Source: Cordilura impudica (Eukaryota; Arthropoda; Insecta; Diptera; Scathophagidae). From it: a DNA stretch of 64,000 nt. Under the pieces are notes generated by a model that was not told the DNA's origin, searched no databases, and saw only the letters and a program-made list of their open reading frames with translations. Both the position numbers and the translations under genes were made by a program. This document shows positions 10,568 through 20,724 of the stretch, piece by piece (position 1 is the first letter of the stretch; each line of letters starts with the position of its first letter). The DNA lies in the NCBI GenBank assembly GCA_963682025.1, contig OY821521.1, positions 48,215,307 through 48,279,306 on the forward strand, read 5' to 3'.

Positions 10568-11873
10568 ACGGGTGATTTTTTAAGAGCTTGATAACTTTTT
10601 TTAAAAAAAAAACGCATAAAATTTGCAAAATCTCATCGGTTCTTTATTTGAAACGTTAGATTGGTCCATGACATTTACTTTTTGAAGATAATTTCATTTA
10701 AATGTTGACCGCGGCTGCGTCTTAGGTGGTCCATTCGGAAAGTCCAATTTTGGGCAACTTTTTCGAGCATTTCGGCCGGAATAGCCCGAATTTCTTCGGA
10801 AATGTTGTCTTCCAAAGCTGGAATAGTTGCTGGCTTATTTCTGTAGACTTTAGACTTGACGTAGCCCCACAAAAAATAGTCTAAAGGCGTCAAATCGCAT
10901 GATCTTGGTGGCCAACTTACCGGTCCATTTCTTGAGATGAATTGTTCTCCGAAGTTTTCCCTCAAAATGGCCATAGAATCGCGAGCTGTGTGGCATGTAG
11001 CGCCATCTTGTTGAAACCACATGTCAACCAAGTTCAGTTCTTCCATTTTTGGCAACAAAAAGTTTGTTAGCATCGAACGATAGCGATCGCCATTCACCGT
11101 AACGTTGCGTCCAACAGCATCTTTGAAAAAATACGGTCCAATGATTCCACCAGCGTACAAACCACACCAAACAGTGCATTTTTCGGGATGCATGGGCAGT
11201 TCTTGAACGGCTTCTGGTTGCTCTTCACTCCAAATACGGCAATTTTGCTTATTTACGAAGCCATTCAACCAGAAATGAGCCTCATCGCTGAACAAAATTT
11301 GTCGATAAAAAAGCGGATTTTCTGCCAACTTTTCTAGGGCCCATTCACTGAAAATTAGACGTTGTGGCAGATCGTTCGGCTTCAGTTCTTGCACGAGCTG
11401 TATTTTATACGGTTTTACACCAAGATCTTTGCGTAAAATCTTCCATGTGGTCGAATAACACAAACCCAATTGCTGCGAACGGCGACGAATCGACATTTCA
11501 CGGTCTTCAGTAACACTCTCAGAAACAGACGCAATATTCTCTTCTGTACGCACTGTACGCATTCGTGTGGTTGGTTTAATGTCCAATAAAGTAAACTGAG
11601 TGCGAAACTTGGTCACAATCGCATTAATTGTTTGCTCACTTGGTCGATTATGTAGACCATAAATCGGACGTAAAGCGCGAAACACATTTCGAACCGAACA
11701 CTGATTTTGGTAATAAAATTCAATGATTTGCAAGCGTTGCTCGTTAGTAAGTCTATTCATGATGAAATGTCAAAGCATACTGAGCATCTTTCTCTTTGAC
11801 ACCATGTCTGAAATCCCACGTGATCTGTCAAATACTAATGCATGAAAATCCTAACCTCAAAAAAATCACCCTT
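10568..11873 (-). mobile_element. DD41D mariner (rosa-like), intact nested copy
   Basis: 1306-bp element with inverted ends ACGGGTGATTTTTT (left) and AAGGGTGATTTTTTTGAGG (right, inward), flanked by TA at 10566-10567 and 11874-11875. Removing it and one TA rejoins the start of the outer mariner ORF in frame. It encodes one uninterrupted transposase. Its ends differ from those of the outer element (GGGTGATTTTTT versus GGGTTTTT), so this is invasion by a related but distinct family. Confidence 0.9.
10675..11760 (-). CDS. Mariner-superfamily transposase, DD41D, intact (361 aa)
   Basis: Cut-and-paste transposase acting in the nucleus on its own TIRs and inserting at TA. Residues about 1-110 hold paired helix-turn-helix DNA-binding segments (FYYQNQCSVRNVFRALRPIY; LCYSTTWKILRKDLGV). 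Catalytic residues: D159 in SDEAHF, D252 in QQDGATCHTA, D294 in TPLDYFLW, with 41 residues between the last two. DD41D is the signature of the rosa group described from tephritid flies. No stops or frameshifts across full length, and the C-terminus HLNEIIFKK looks complete. Start chosen at the first ATG, directly before the conserved TNEQRLQIIEFYY block. Whether it is active cannot be seen; related sequences recur in many fly genomes. Confidence 0.93.
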   Translation of the reverse strand: MNRLTNEQRLQIIEFYYQNQCSVRNVFRALRPIYGLHNRPSEQTINAIVTKFRTQFTLLDIKPTTRMRTVRTEENIASVSESVTEDREMSIRRRSQQLGLCYSTTWKILRKDLGVKPYKIQLVQELKPNDLPQRLIFSEWALEKLAENPLFYRQILFSDEAHFWLNGFVNKQNCRIWSEEQPEAVQELPMHPEKCTVWCGLYAGGIIGPYFFKDAVGRNVTVNGDRYRSMLTNFLLPKMEELNLVDMWFQQDGATCHTARDSMAILRENFGEQFISRNGPVSWPPRSCDLTPLDYFLWGYVKSKVYRNKPATIPALEDNISEEIRAIPAEMLEKVAQNWTFRMDHLRRSRGQHLNEIIFKK

Positions 11874-13020
11874 TACGAGCCAACAACGAGTCGAAATTAT
11901 TAAAATTTACTACCGAAATTCGGAGTCAGTGGCCTCAACGTTAAAAGCGCTACGTCCAATTTATGGTTGTCATAAGCGTCCTAGCAGATCAACAATTGGG
12001 CGTCTAGTGGAAAAATTTGAATCCATAGGCACAGTACAAAAGGTTCCCGTGCCAGTGAGACAAAGAAGTGCCCGTAGTGTCGAGAATAACGCTGCCGCTG
12101 AGGCTTTAGTTGAAGAAAGACCAAATGTGTTTCTCACACGTCGTTCTCAAGCGTTGGGCATCTCTGTGACGTCGTTGTGGCGAATTTTGCGAAAAGATAT
12201 TGGCCTAAATCCTTACAAGATCAAAATGACGCAAGAACTGAAGCCGCTTGACCACTAGAAGCGTTGGGCTGAGCAACAACTTGAAAATGATTCGGATATT
12301 CATCGAAAAATCATCTTCAGCGATGAGGCTCATTTATGGCTGAATGGCTTCGTCAATAAACAAAATTTGCGTTATTCGTCAGACAGCAATCCACACGTAC
12401 TCCATGAGTCATCATTGCATCCCGAAAAAATGACGGTTTAGTGCGGTTTATGGGCCGGCGGCGTCATTGGGCCGTACTTCTTCCGTGATGATCAAGACCG
12501 GCACGTTACTGTGAATGGGAATCGCTACCGTTCAATGATAACCGAATATTTTTGGCCCCAACTGGATGATATGGACTTGGAGGAAATGTGGTTCCAACAG
12601 GACGGCGCCACAAGCCACACAGCGAATGTCACAATCAATTTATTGGAAACCAAGTTTGGAGAACGTGTTATCTCACGAAATGGTCGTGCCATTTGACGCC
12701 GTTGGACTATTTCCTGTGGGGCTACGTCAAGTCTATGGTCTATGCCAACAAGCCAGCGACGATTGATGAACTTCGTACGAATATCGAACGTGAAATTGCA
12801 GCAGTATCGGCAGATTTATGCTTGAAAACCGTCGAAAATTGGGTTCAGCGTCTGGACTTCTGCAAGCGTGCCCGTGGTGGCCATGCAAAAGAGATCGATT
12901 TCCATACATAATGGCATCGAACGTACTTTCACAGGAATAAAGAATTTCATTGATATCCAAAACCGTTTTTGTTTTATTTAAAAAAAAACTTTTGTAGCGC
13001 TCTTATTGAAAAACCCTCTA

Positions 13021-14744
13021 TATCTTCACCTCTTAACCCTTCCAGAACCGGATATTTTAGGAATTTCACCTATATTTTTATTTAATTTTTGGAAAAATAT
13101 ATTGTTATATCTAAAAAATTTTTAATTTCGATTTATTTCACGGAAATATCTTTTTTTTTGTAAAAAATTTGCAAAATTTAGAAGAAAAAAATATTAAAGT
13201 TTTGTTTTGTTTTGTAAATGACAGAGATTTCATTTAAAAAGCTAAGATTTCAAACTTTTGTCTTAAATGAAAGCTAAAGCTTTTGAAAATGAATTTAAGT
13301 TTTAAATTTAATTTTTTCAATTAACTCCATATCAAAAAGTATATAATCTTGATTTGGTCCGTAATGGATAAAGGATTTTCAATGATATACATTTTCTTCC
13401 GATCCGACAAGTAATTCAATTTCAGAACTAAAAGTCGAGATAATTCTCAATAAAATGTAATATGAGAGGTGAAAATTTTTAACCGATCGGGTTATTGCCC
13501 CTACAATATGTACTTATAAAATGGGTCCATTACAATTTTGTTTGTCTTTAATTCTCTTGATGGTCAGGCATTCAAGTATTTACTGTCTACTTATGAGATG
13601 TTTTCATATTTATACGAGCGAATACATTTCGGTTGCATTCATTTAGTCACTATTGCGCCCATTTAAGTGCACACATTCTGTTAAACACTTCGTCAGATTT
13701 CTGTTTGAAACCAGGCTGATGAAGCATTTTAAGAAAACCTACCCCTTCCAGCTAGAAAAATCGAACAAGATATTGATGTTTGTAGGCCTGTAATAATTTT
13801 AATGGATTTTTGCTGTGTGTTTTCAAAAGAGGCAACAAGTTTACATTATATTTAAAATATGTTAGGTATTAAAATTTAACGATTTTTCGCTTTTCTAAAT
13901 AACTTATTTAACATGCTATTAGTTTGTTGGAATTAAATTGTTTGCCAATTTTTATTAGTTCCTTGTAGGTTAATCTCTTTTTGATGTTGTCTTGTGAGTT
14001 CTAAGTTGATTGTTAGAATAACCCCTAGTGTTATATGTTTTTTTTTTTTTTGTTGTATATTTCAAGGGTTTCTTTATGTCATTTTATATCCTTAAAGGTG
14101 TGTGTCGTGCAAGGTTCCTACATTCTTTTTCTTTATACAGAAAGTCCTTCAGTGCCTTTGGTGAAACTTAAAGACTGACAGTGAAAATCAATAAAGGCCA
14201 TTGTAGATTTGGTCGTAAACTTTAAGTGGAAAGATTCATGTGGCATAAACAAGACGTGATGTCATCGCGTTGAGGGAAAATAAAGGAAATACTTATGTCC
14301 AAAACTTAAATGTTGATTTTGCAACTTTGCAGTACTTCAGTAAAATAGCTAAATACCATACAAAGAAAATTTGAGCTTTTAAAAGACTCATTAATGTATT
14401 TTCGAACATAAGCAGGAGTTGAGAAAAAATCCATACCTTATAATTCTTGTTTTAATGTATCCGGGATGGCCAATCGTAGCGTTATTAGGTGCCGCAGAGT
14501 TTAACATTTTTGACTGTTGGAACTTTTTGTGATATTTTTATACAATGACTTTGAACCTGGAATATCTCATCAACAGTGGATTGCTCAACAAACACAGCCG
14601 ATTAGCAATAAATCAGCAACAAAGATTCGTGAAAAAAAAAACATTTTCACGTTTGATTCCGCAAAATTAGAAAATCGCTCCAATAAAATATATACTCGTG
14701 TCGCACAAAATATAATCATTATGTTTCGAAGACTGTAAAAAATC
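13021..14744. other. Gene-free region
   Basis: AT-rich, with no open frame or repeat I can name. A T-run lies at 14039-14052. Confidence 0.45.
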
Positions 14745-14845
14745 TTCTTTATATCCATTATGAGCCCGAAAGCAATCCACAGTTGTTGGTTAGAGCGTTG
14801 CAGGATGATCCAAAGTCAGCGAAAGTTGTTTACACATAAAGTACT
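14745..14845 (+). pseudogene. Mariner (DD34D) transposase fragment
   Basis: Conceptual translation of about 14758-14834 reads HYEPESNPQLLVRALQDDPK then SAKVV. This resembles the central segment of irritans/SETMAR-type mariner transposases, where (C/H)YEPESKQQS...DDPKPTKVV follows the first catalytic D. Only this stretch is recognisable. Confidence 0.5.
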
Positions 14846-15299
14846 TTGATTTAAGTGTTCGTCTTGTTTTTTTTTTTTTTTTTGAAGAAGAGACAAGTAG
14901 CTAGAGTTCCACTAGAGGATTGTAGATGTGTTAATACTGAATGATACACAACTATTTGTTTGCCAGAGAGGTCTTTGGAGGATTAAGTGAACCCATCGAG
15001 TCATGTGTTGTTCAGCATGACAATTCGGGCTTAAGCAAGATAATAGTTAACCAGCCAAAGTCAAGTGGCGACCAGACCTGATTTGGCATCCATAATTTGC
15101 TTTAGCAAATACTACATGATCCGAAAAGGGGGAGGGGTAGGACAGGACAAGTGGCTTCTCATCGAGCTCAAAGTGGGAGCAAAAAGGTTAAATTGACAAA
15201 GAAAACTCCATTACTGCCACATTTTTTTCGAACATACTTACATGTGGAAGTCTGAACTTACCCTATGTGACAACGCTAACAGCTGCGAAAATTTTAGTG
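14846..15299. other. Unassigned, possibly eroded non-LTR sequence
   Basis: Slightly more GC-rich than average, with a T-run at 14869-14883. It leads into the R1-like remnant on its right. Nothing firmly recognised. Confidence 0.3.
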
Positions 15300-15990
15300 G
15301 ATTTCGAGATATTATTTTAGGCCAACTTTTCTTCGAGAATGGATTGGGTTCTGAGGTGGTACAACGGCAGGGAATGAAACCCTGTGGTATTGGTGCTGGC
15401 GTTTTTCCTTCGATTTTGATATTTAATTTTCTAACAGACTACCGGACGATGGATGTTTGTGTTTTTCAGATTAGAACTCTGACGATCAGGGAAGCTTGTA
15501 GGATTTTATATGCATACAGGGTTGAGGGAGGTGTCTTAATTTTTGTTTTTGGACAGTCAGGCGGCACCTCTCTACCAAGACTCTCATATTACATTTTCCG
15601 TTCTCCTAGGATAGTGCAGGCGGCTTAATTGGCCGTTGCATTGGTAACGGTCCGCGATTACTCTTGTAATGGTTCCCGGCCATAGGGGTTTTTAGGTTAA
15701 AGAACGGCAGAAGAACTGGCAAGGACAGGTTCTACTCTCGATGTTTCTTCCACGGTGTCAGTCGCAAATCCACCATTACGGGAGGAATATTCGTGGATAT
15801 TATACGTGCGGCTGCAAATAGACGAAAGAATATTACCACCAGGAGAACTGCAGACATGGTCAGACTTTTTTTTAACACGAATTATATCAATCCCGAGTAA
15901 AAAGGGCTTACAGACGTGCTGACAGATAAATACTCAGGAAGACTGGAAAAACCTAGCTGGGATCTGGATCTAGTACTTTTTCAATATTCA
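15300..15990 (+). pseudogene. R1-clade non-LTR retrotransposon remnant, RNase H region
   Basis: Frameshifted pieces in order: GIGAGVF (about 15389), a CVFQ..IREACRILYAYR stretch (about 15460-15520, corresponding to the FQAE helix), VLIFVFGQSGG (corresponding to (I/F)VDSQAA, with the active-site D lost), VPGHRGF (about 15670), then AEELARTGSTLDVSS. This order of RNase H motifs is typical of the C-terminal end of R1-clade ORF2 proteins. Clearly dead. Confidence 0.6.
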
Positions 15991-16289
15991 TTTCAAGTGC
16001 CATGTTTTTTCTTTGTTTTCTTGTTGTTGAAGAAGGCGTACTGCCACTTAAGCCAACCCACCATTAAAATACTTTTCTCGTCTATTTTTCCATCGTATTG
16101 ACACTTTTTTCATGCTGTCTGTACGATTTTGCAATTTTTAAAGCTGTAATTTTCGTAAATTAGACCTCTTTGATGAGTTGGTCAAAAATTTATTTTTTTT
16201 CGGAGCCAAATTTTCTTTCTGTAAATTTAATAACTTCATATATTGCCAGTTTGCTTATTTGTTTACAACAGTTATATACTGGAGGGCAG

Positions 16290-16415
16290 TGTTTTATCGA
16301 GGCCATTGAATGGAGGTGGCCACTCCAGAAATTGCGAAGAAAATCCACAAAATGTTATTGGATGACCATCATTAAAAGTTACTGTTCATCGCTTAATGAA
16401 ACCCAAATCGAAGCC
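16290..16415 (+). pseudogene. Mariner transposase N-terminal fragment
   Basis: One frame reads EVATPEIAKKIHKMLLDDHH (about 16311-16370), matching the helix-turn-helix linker of DD34D mariner transposases (typically TPEIVEKIHKMVLDDRRLK). Frameshifts follow. It sits between two opposed R1-clade remnants. Confidence 0.55.
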
Positions 16416-16469
16416 GTATTTAAGTTCTCTTTAGATTTGAAAAGGGCCATAGGATCGGGCATATGCTGT

Positions 16470-17215
16470 AAGAAGTAAGTTGTGCCCATCTTGCCCTAAA
16501 ATTAAGGTCATGTGCCTCCTCAATAATATTTGCAATTCAAATAAAGGTATTAAAAGAGCAGCGTCAATTGACACTCTCTTCAACTCATTCCCCATGACAC
16601 CACCATCTCCTGAAACCTATATTAGACTGACGGTGTGCTGTCGGATATGTTTGAGAGATCCAAGGCTTTGAAAATATTAATGGCTGATGGATCCATAACC
16701 AGCACCAGAATTGCAAAGTGAATTCCATCAATCTCGGCCTAAAACACTACATTTTTCAAGGTGTCCCGATTATCAAATTCTTCCGACCCAGTGCCAGTTT
16801 CCATCTTTGTATAAACCAAGATCTCAGTTCTGTCTATGATAGACTCTGTGGCCCAGTCTTACCTAGTAGGTATTCAGATTATAAAGTGCCATCCAAAATG
16901 CATCACCAATGGCATATACAAGTCGGATTCTCTGATTATCTTAAACCGAGAGTCACTCTCTTGATGAATATGACCCGAGACTTAATGTTCAGCATAACCT
17001 CCAATCTCATTTGCAGTGTTGATCCAATGAGTCCAGTGGTGCCTATACAGGCTAATGTCTGTACTTTCACACCATATTACCATATGTTAGAATAGGTCTA
17101 CCTGTCACCGCGGGTACATCAAGTGAATAATTTGCCTCAGGTAATGCCTTCTTAGTCCATTCCTCTAAATTCCTTGCCCAAGTGAATTTAGAGTCCAGAA
17201 TTATTCAAAGCAAAT
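16470..17215 (-). pseudogene. R1-clade non-LTR remnant, RT C-terminus to RNase H
   Basis: On the - strand from about 17200 downward: LGILDSKFTWARNLEEWTKK, a GRPILTYG block, VQTLACIGTTGLIGSTLQMR then LEVMLNIKS, later METGTGS (the TDGSK region) and VMDPSAINIFKALDL (the VDSQAA region). These follow the order of R1-clade ORF2 between the RT thumb and RNase H. Many stops and shifts. It is opposed to the similar + strand remnant at 15300-15990, but I cannot show they are one rearranged element. Confidence 0.62.
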
Positions 17216-17338
17216 TACTGCACTTCGGTTTCATTTGTTTATTTCAGTTATTTGAAATTAAAATATCTACATGATACGTTTTTATATCATCCACACCAGC
17301 GTAAAGAGGGTAAATACGACCTGTCGTATGGATAGCGG

Positions 17339-17724
17339 CAGTGATGTCAGATGTAGGGAAAATTTCCTTTTTGTAGGAATTTTTTGCGAAAAATGCGGTG
17401 TAGGGGATAAAGGATAGATTTATTATTTAATTTTTGATTATAGTATAATTTTGGATTTTTCGAAATTTTAACGGTTTTTTATTTCCAGTCAATTAATAAT
17501 TTAAAAAGAATGGGAGTATAATAAAAACTTGGTTTTTATGAGTAAGTTTTTTTTGGGTTTAATAAACACCTGATATAAAATTTACTATAAAAATATAATG
17601 TTAAATTTTTATTTAAAATATAACTTAGGGCAAAACGTAGGTAACAAAAAATTTAATCTAGGGAAATAAAGGTTGTTTCTTTTAAACTGTAGAGATTTTT
17701 CAAAAATTGCTTCTGGCATCACTG
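17339..17724. mobile_element. MITE with 13-bp TIRs (possible hAT type), 386 bp
   Basis: Ends are CAGTGATGTCAGA (left) and, read inward from the right, CAGTGATGCCAGA. The interior is AT-rich and non-coding. CAG-type ends suggest hAT, but the flanking 8 bp do not match, so superfamily is uncertain. Confidence 0.55.
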
Positions 17725-17787
17725 GTTTCAAGGCGCCACGCTGTTTAGCATTTTTTAAGCCATAAAAAGTAAATGGTCATTTTATAA

Positions 17788-18799
17788 ACATGGAAAAAAT
17801 TGCTCAGCGTTGTCTAATTCAATACTTTCATTGGAAACGTCTCAGTCCTACCAATATTAAAGCCGAGCTAGATTCTATTCTGGGGTAGTCTGCTCCTTCA
17901 TTTTTATTTATTTATTTTTTTTTAATCAACAGATGCAGTGCATTGTGTTGATCTCAGGAAAATAGGTTATGGGAAGGAGGAAAGAGGGAGTAGTGTGTTA
18001 ATTTTTTTTTTTTTGCAGCGACAGACCAAAGCCTCTGGTGGGAATCGAATCAACGACCCCCGCATGATAGGCGAGCACGCTACCTACTCACCTACCGGGG
18101 CGCTTAAAATATGGAGACTATAAAATATTGAGTGGTAGAGTTGAAACGAGGCCATACGAGCTGCCAAGACAAACACCATAGTGGTTGACGAACTGTGGTG
18201 GTCATACCAGAAACGGTTAAGAAGGTGCGTGAGCTAACTGAATTGATACCCATTTCAAAAAATGCTATACATCGCATATTGACCGAAAATTTGGAGATAA
18301 GAAAGCTGTACGTAAGATGGGTGCCGCATTTGCTCACAGTAGAACAAAAACAGCGTCATGAAGATGCGCGTGGGAAAGTTTTATTGATTATCTTCAAAAC
18401 GGAATAACAATCAACGGCGAGAGTATTATGCTAACTTATTACAACGTTTAAGGAATGAAATTAAGGGAAAAAAAAACACATTTGGTGAAAAAGAAAGTGT
18501 TATTCCTTCATCAAGACAATGTACCAGTTCACACGTCCACTATTGCGATGGTCAAATTCCATGGACTAAAGTTCAAATTGCTTTATCACGCACCTTTTTC
18601 GCTGGATTTAGCGCCCCCGGATTATTTTATGTTTCAAAACTTGAAAAAATGGCTAGGTGGTAAAAGATTTGCCAACAATAAAGAGACATTGTCTGCGGTT
18701 GATGCCTATTTTAAGGAGCTTGATAGTTCTTACTATAAACAGAATATCGAAGTTATTTTAAAGTGTATCGAGCTAAAAGGAGATTATGTTGAGAAATAA
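17788..18799 (+). pseudogene. Mariner (DD34D) transposase remnant, split by a SINE
   Basis: Starts MEKIAQRCLIQYFHWKRLSP at 17788, stops after LDSILG, is interrupted by the SINE at 17896-18104, then continues as an ELKRGHTSCQDKHH-like stretch (about 18136) and SKNAIHRILTENLEIRKLYV (about 18261) with VRWVPHLLTVEQKQRHEDAR. A deletion removes the first catalytic D region. From 18455 one frame gives LFLHQDNVPVHTST (second D) and SLDLAPPDYFMFQNLKKWLGG with 34 residues between D and D, ending CIELKGDYVEK at 18799. TIRs not identified. Non-functional. Confidence 0.75.
17896..18104 (-). mobile_element. tRNA-derived SINE inserted in mariner
   Basis: On the - strand: a tRNA-like head with an A-box-like GGTAGGTGAGTAGGT (18081-18096 region) and a B-box-like GATTCGATTCCC (18040-18051), then an unrelated body, an A-run (18004-18014 as T) and an AAAT-rich tail (about 17900-17921). 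It lies within the mariner coding region and breaks it. The tRNA head is diverged at the anticodon stem, so I do not call a functional tRNA. Confidence 0.65.
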
Positions 18800-19065
18800 A
18801 GACTATTTGCCCAAGTTTGTTGTGTTTACTTTGTCAGGTAGGGCTGTTCTGGGACCGTCATCACATACGTTTGTCATTTCGTTTGTAATAATTAGAAAAA
18901 AAAAGTCTGTCCGCCTGTAGCAATCACGATCGCACCCTCAATAGGTCAGCCGGGTTGCTTATTTTTAGTGAAAATGATTCACTGACATTTTTTTATTTTT
19001 ATTTTTTTTTTCATTTATTTATTTGAGTCTTATTTTTTTACACAAAATTATTACATCAACAACAA
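18800..19065. other. Short spacer
   Basis: Holds the mariner 3' flank and a T-rich stretch (18988-19040) adjoining the end of the Jockey remnant. No gene. Confidence 0.4.
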
Positions 19066-19216
19066 TTATTGAAGGTAGATAAAAGATCTTTTACTATGTG
19101 AAAGAAAAATACATTTGGACTTTAAAGGATTTATGCATAATTCATGTATGTATATGTTGGCTAAATCATTATTGATATTATTCACACACGAATGAATATT
19201 GTTCAAATCCTGCAGG
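19066..19216 (-). pseudogene. Jockey-like RT, downstream piece
   Basis: Reads LQDLNNIHSCVNNINNDLAN then a CINPLKSKCIFLS block, the segment that normally follows the YADD box (INNDL....NP.KSK). It continues the RT at 20725-21990 once the 1.5-kb insert is removed: ...NSAASLQ joins DLNNIHS in frame. The RT thumb and C-terminus are missing. Confidence 0.72.
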
Positions 19217-19252
19217 AAACCTGGGGTCAAGTGTTCCCAAGTCACCACTTTT

Positions 19253-19675
19253 GTCTACTATTTTGTTGACATTCTCAACTAAACGTCTACACTATTTACT
19301 TTACTTTATCTGTCAAAAAAAACTTTCCATAGTGATGTTGTTTGTTTTTCTTCTTGATTTCTATAGTTTTGTTTAAAAACACGTGGTTGGACGAAAAACT
19401 AAAGTTTTAAAACAAGATATAGACAAATTTGATATAAAAGGTACATAAAAATATATTTATATTTTGTCTACTATTTTGTTGACATTCTCAACTAAGCGTC
19501 TACACTATTTACTTTACTTTATCTGTCAAAAAAAACTTTCCATAGTGATGTCGTTTGTTTTTCTCCTTGATTTCTATAGTTTTGTTTAAAAACACGTGGT
19601 TGGACGAAAAACTAAAGTTTTAAAACAAGATATAGAACAATTGAATATAAAAGGTAAATAAAAATATTTTTTATA
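19253..19675. repeat. 213-bp tandem duplication
   Basis: The block starting GTCTACTATTTTGTTGACAT at 19253 repeats at 19466 with only a few substitutions. No coding content. It lies within the 1.5-kb insertion. Confidence 0.9.
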
Positions 19676-19687
19676 ATAAATCAAACA

Positions 19688-20459
19688 AAACAAGTAAGAA
19701 AATTACAGTCGGTCTAGACCGACTATACGATACCATATACCATGCGTTTAGAAACCCTATGTCTTAGGCCCAACTAACTGGACATAGAAAATAAGCAAAA
19801 ACCAAATTTGAGTGGTATTTTTATTAATTTTTTTGGCTGATATGAAAAAGTTCATATCGGATGCTATATCCATATGGGACTAGGTCCAAAAATGGACCGA
19901 TCCTGATCATGTTTGGTAAAGTCTCTTGTATTTTGCAAAAATATATACAAACAAAATTTGAGAAGAATCAGTGCAATATTTTTGTTTTTTTATTTTTTAA
20001 TACATTTAAGTGAAGATCGGGAAGCAGCTCTATATGGGGCCAAAGGGATCATTTTTGGACTACTCATTAATGGATGTAATGAACGCATACAAACCCAATT
20101 TTAGTAAGATCTATAAGACAGTTTGGATCTTATGGCAATTTATGTCGATTTCATAGGGGTAATTTGTATGGGGGCTAGGTCTGAACATGGACCGATTCTC
20201 ACCAATTTCAATAGCGTTCATCCCATGGCCGATAAAAGCTTACATACCAAATTTCATCAAAATATATTCATATTTGCGACCTGCAGGTTGATTACAAGGT
20301 TTACATGGACACACAGACGGACGGACGGACATTGTTAAATCAACTCAGAAAGTGATTCGATCGGTATAATTAAAGATGGGTCTAGGTCAAATATTTTTGG
20401 TTGTTACAAACAGCAGCACAAAGTCATTATACCCAAACCACATAGTGGTATAGGGTATA
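19688..20459 (-). repeat. Family A interspersed repeat, copy 3
   Basis: Hairpin AGTCGGTCTAGACCGACT at 19707-19724 on the left, a short GGAC run (20319-20330), and right end GGTATAGGGTATA. Nested in the 1.5-kb insertion in the Jockey remnant. Confidence 0.8.
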
Positions 20460-20724
20460 AAAACATAATAAGTAAACGAAGTTATAAAAGAAAAGTGAAA
20501 GAACAATCAAATTTGTACAAGAAAATCTGGTTCCAATGTAAACATATGGTCCCATGAGAACTACCTAATCACTACCTAATCAATAGTTCCAATGTCACTA
20601 GTGATTTGCAATGACACGTACATGTTAAATGTCTATAGAAAATTACATTGTCTGGGGTATAGTTGGTCAGTAGTACTGGTGACAAAGTCAATAGTGAATC
20701 AGTACTGTTTCACTATTGACATTT

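Larger units (their letters stand above)
10552..12911 (+). pseudogene. DD41D mariner transposase, broken and interrupted
   Basis: The ORF opens at 10552 (ATG ACG GAA AGA TA). After the nested element it continues at 11874 in frame as TSQQRVEIIKIYYRNSES. Landmarks: helix-turn-helix N-terminus, SDEAHLWLNGFVNKQN (first D), FQQDGATSHTAN (second D), CHLTPLDYFLWGYVKS (third D). In-frame stops occur at 12256 and 12439 (Trp to stop) and a deletion removes the PPRS-type stretch near 12692, shifting frame. CHLTP replaces the CDLTP seen in the nested copy. Non-functional. Confidence 0.82.
10443..13018 (+). mobile_element. DD41D mariner (rosa-like), dead outer copy
   Basis: Ends are inverted repeats: left AAGGGTTTTTAAACAGGGGC then GCTACAAAAGT; right, read inward, GAGGGTTTTTCAATAAGAGC then GCTACAAAAGT. 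TA lies on both sides (10441-10442 and 13019-13020), as expected for the mariner superfamily. A second, younger mariner sits at 10568-11873 just after the start codon region, so the element proper is 10443-10567 plus 11874-13018. Confidence 0.82.
19217..20724. mobile_element. 1.5-kb composite insertion flanked by CCTGCAGG
   Basis: Flanked by the identical 8-bp sequence CCTGCAGG at 19209-19216 and 20725-20732, consistent with an 8-bp target duplication. Removing the insert and one copy restores the Jockey frame. The termini begin AAACCTGG and (inward from the right) AAATGTCA, so TIRs are weak. Inside are a 213-bp tandem duplication and a full family A copy. An 8-bp duplication suggests hAT- or P-like; the superfamily is unproven. 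Confidence 0.6.

Noticed and set aside
15242..15628. 128-codon open frame as a host gene
   Set aside because: It overlaps a frameshifted R1-clade RNase H remnant and mixes several of its frames.
16718..17095. 125-codon + strand open frame
   Set aside because: It is antisense to recognisable RT/RNase H motifs on the - strand.
18037..18105. Functional tRNA gene
   Set aside because: A- and B-box-like sequences are present, but the stem-loops do not close into a full cloverleaf by eye, and the sequence continues into an A-tailed SINE body.
19217..20724. Confident hAT assignment of the 1.5-kb insertion
   Set aside because: The 8-bp duplication fits hAT or P, but the termini do not form convincing inverted repeats.
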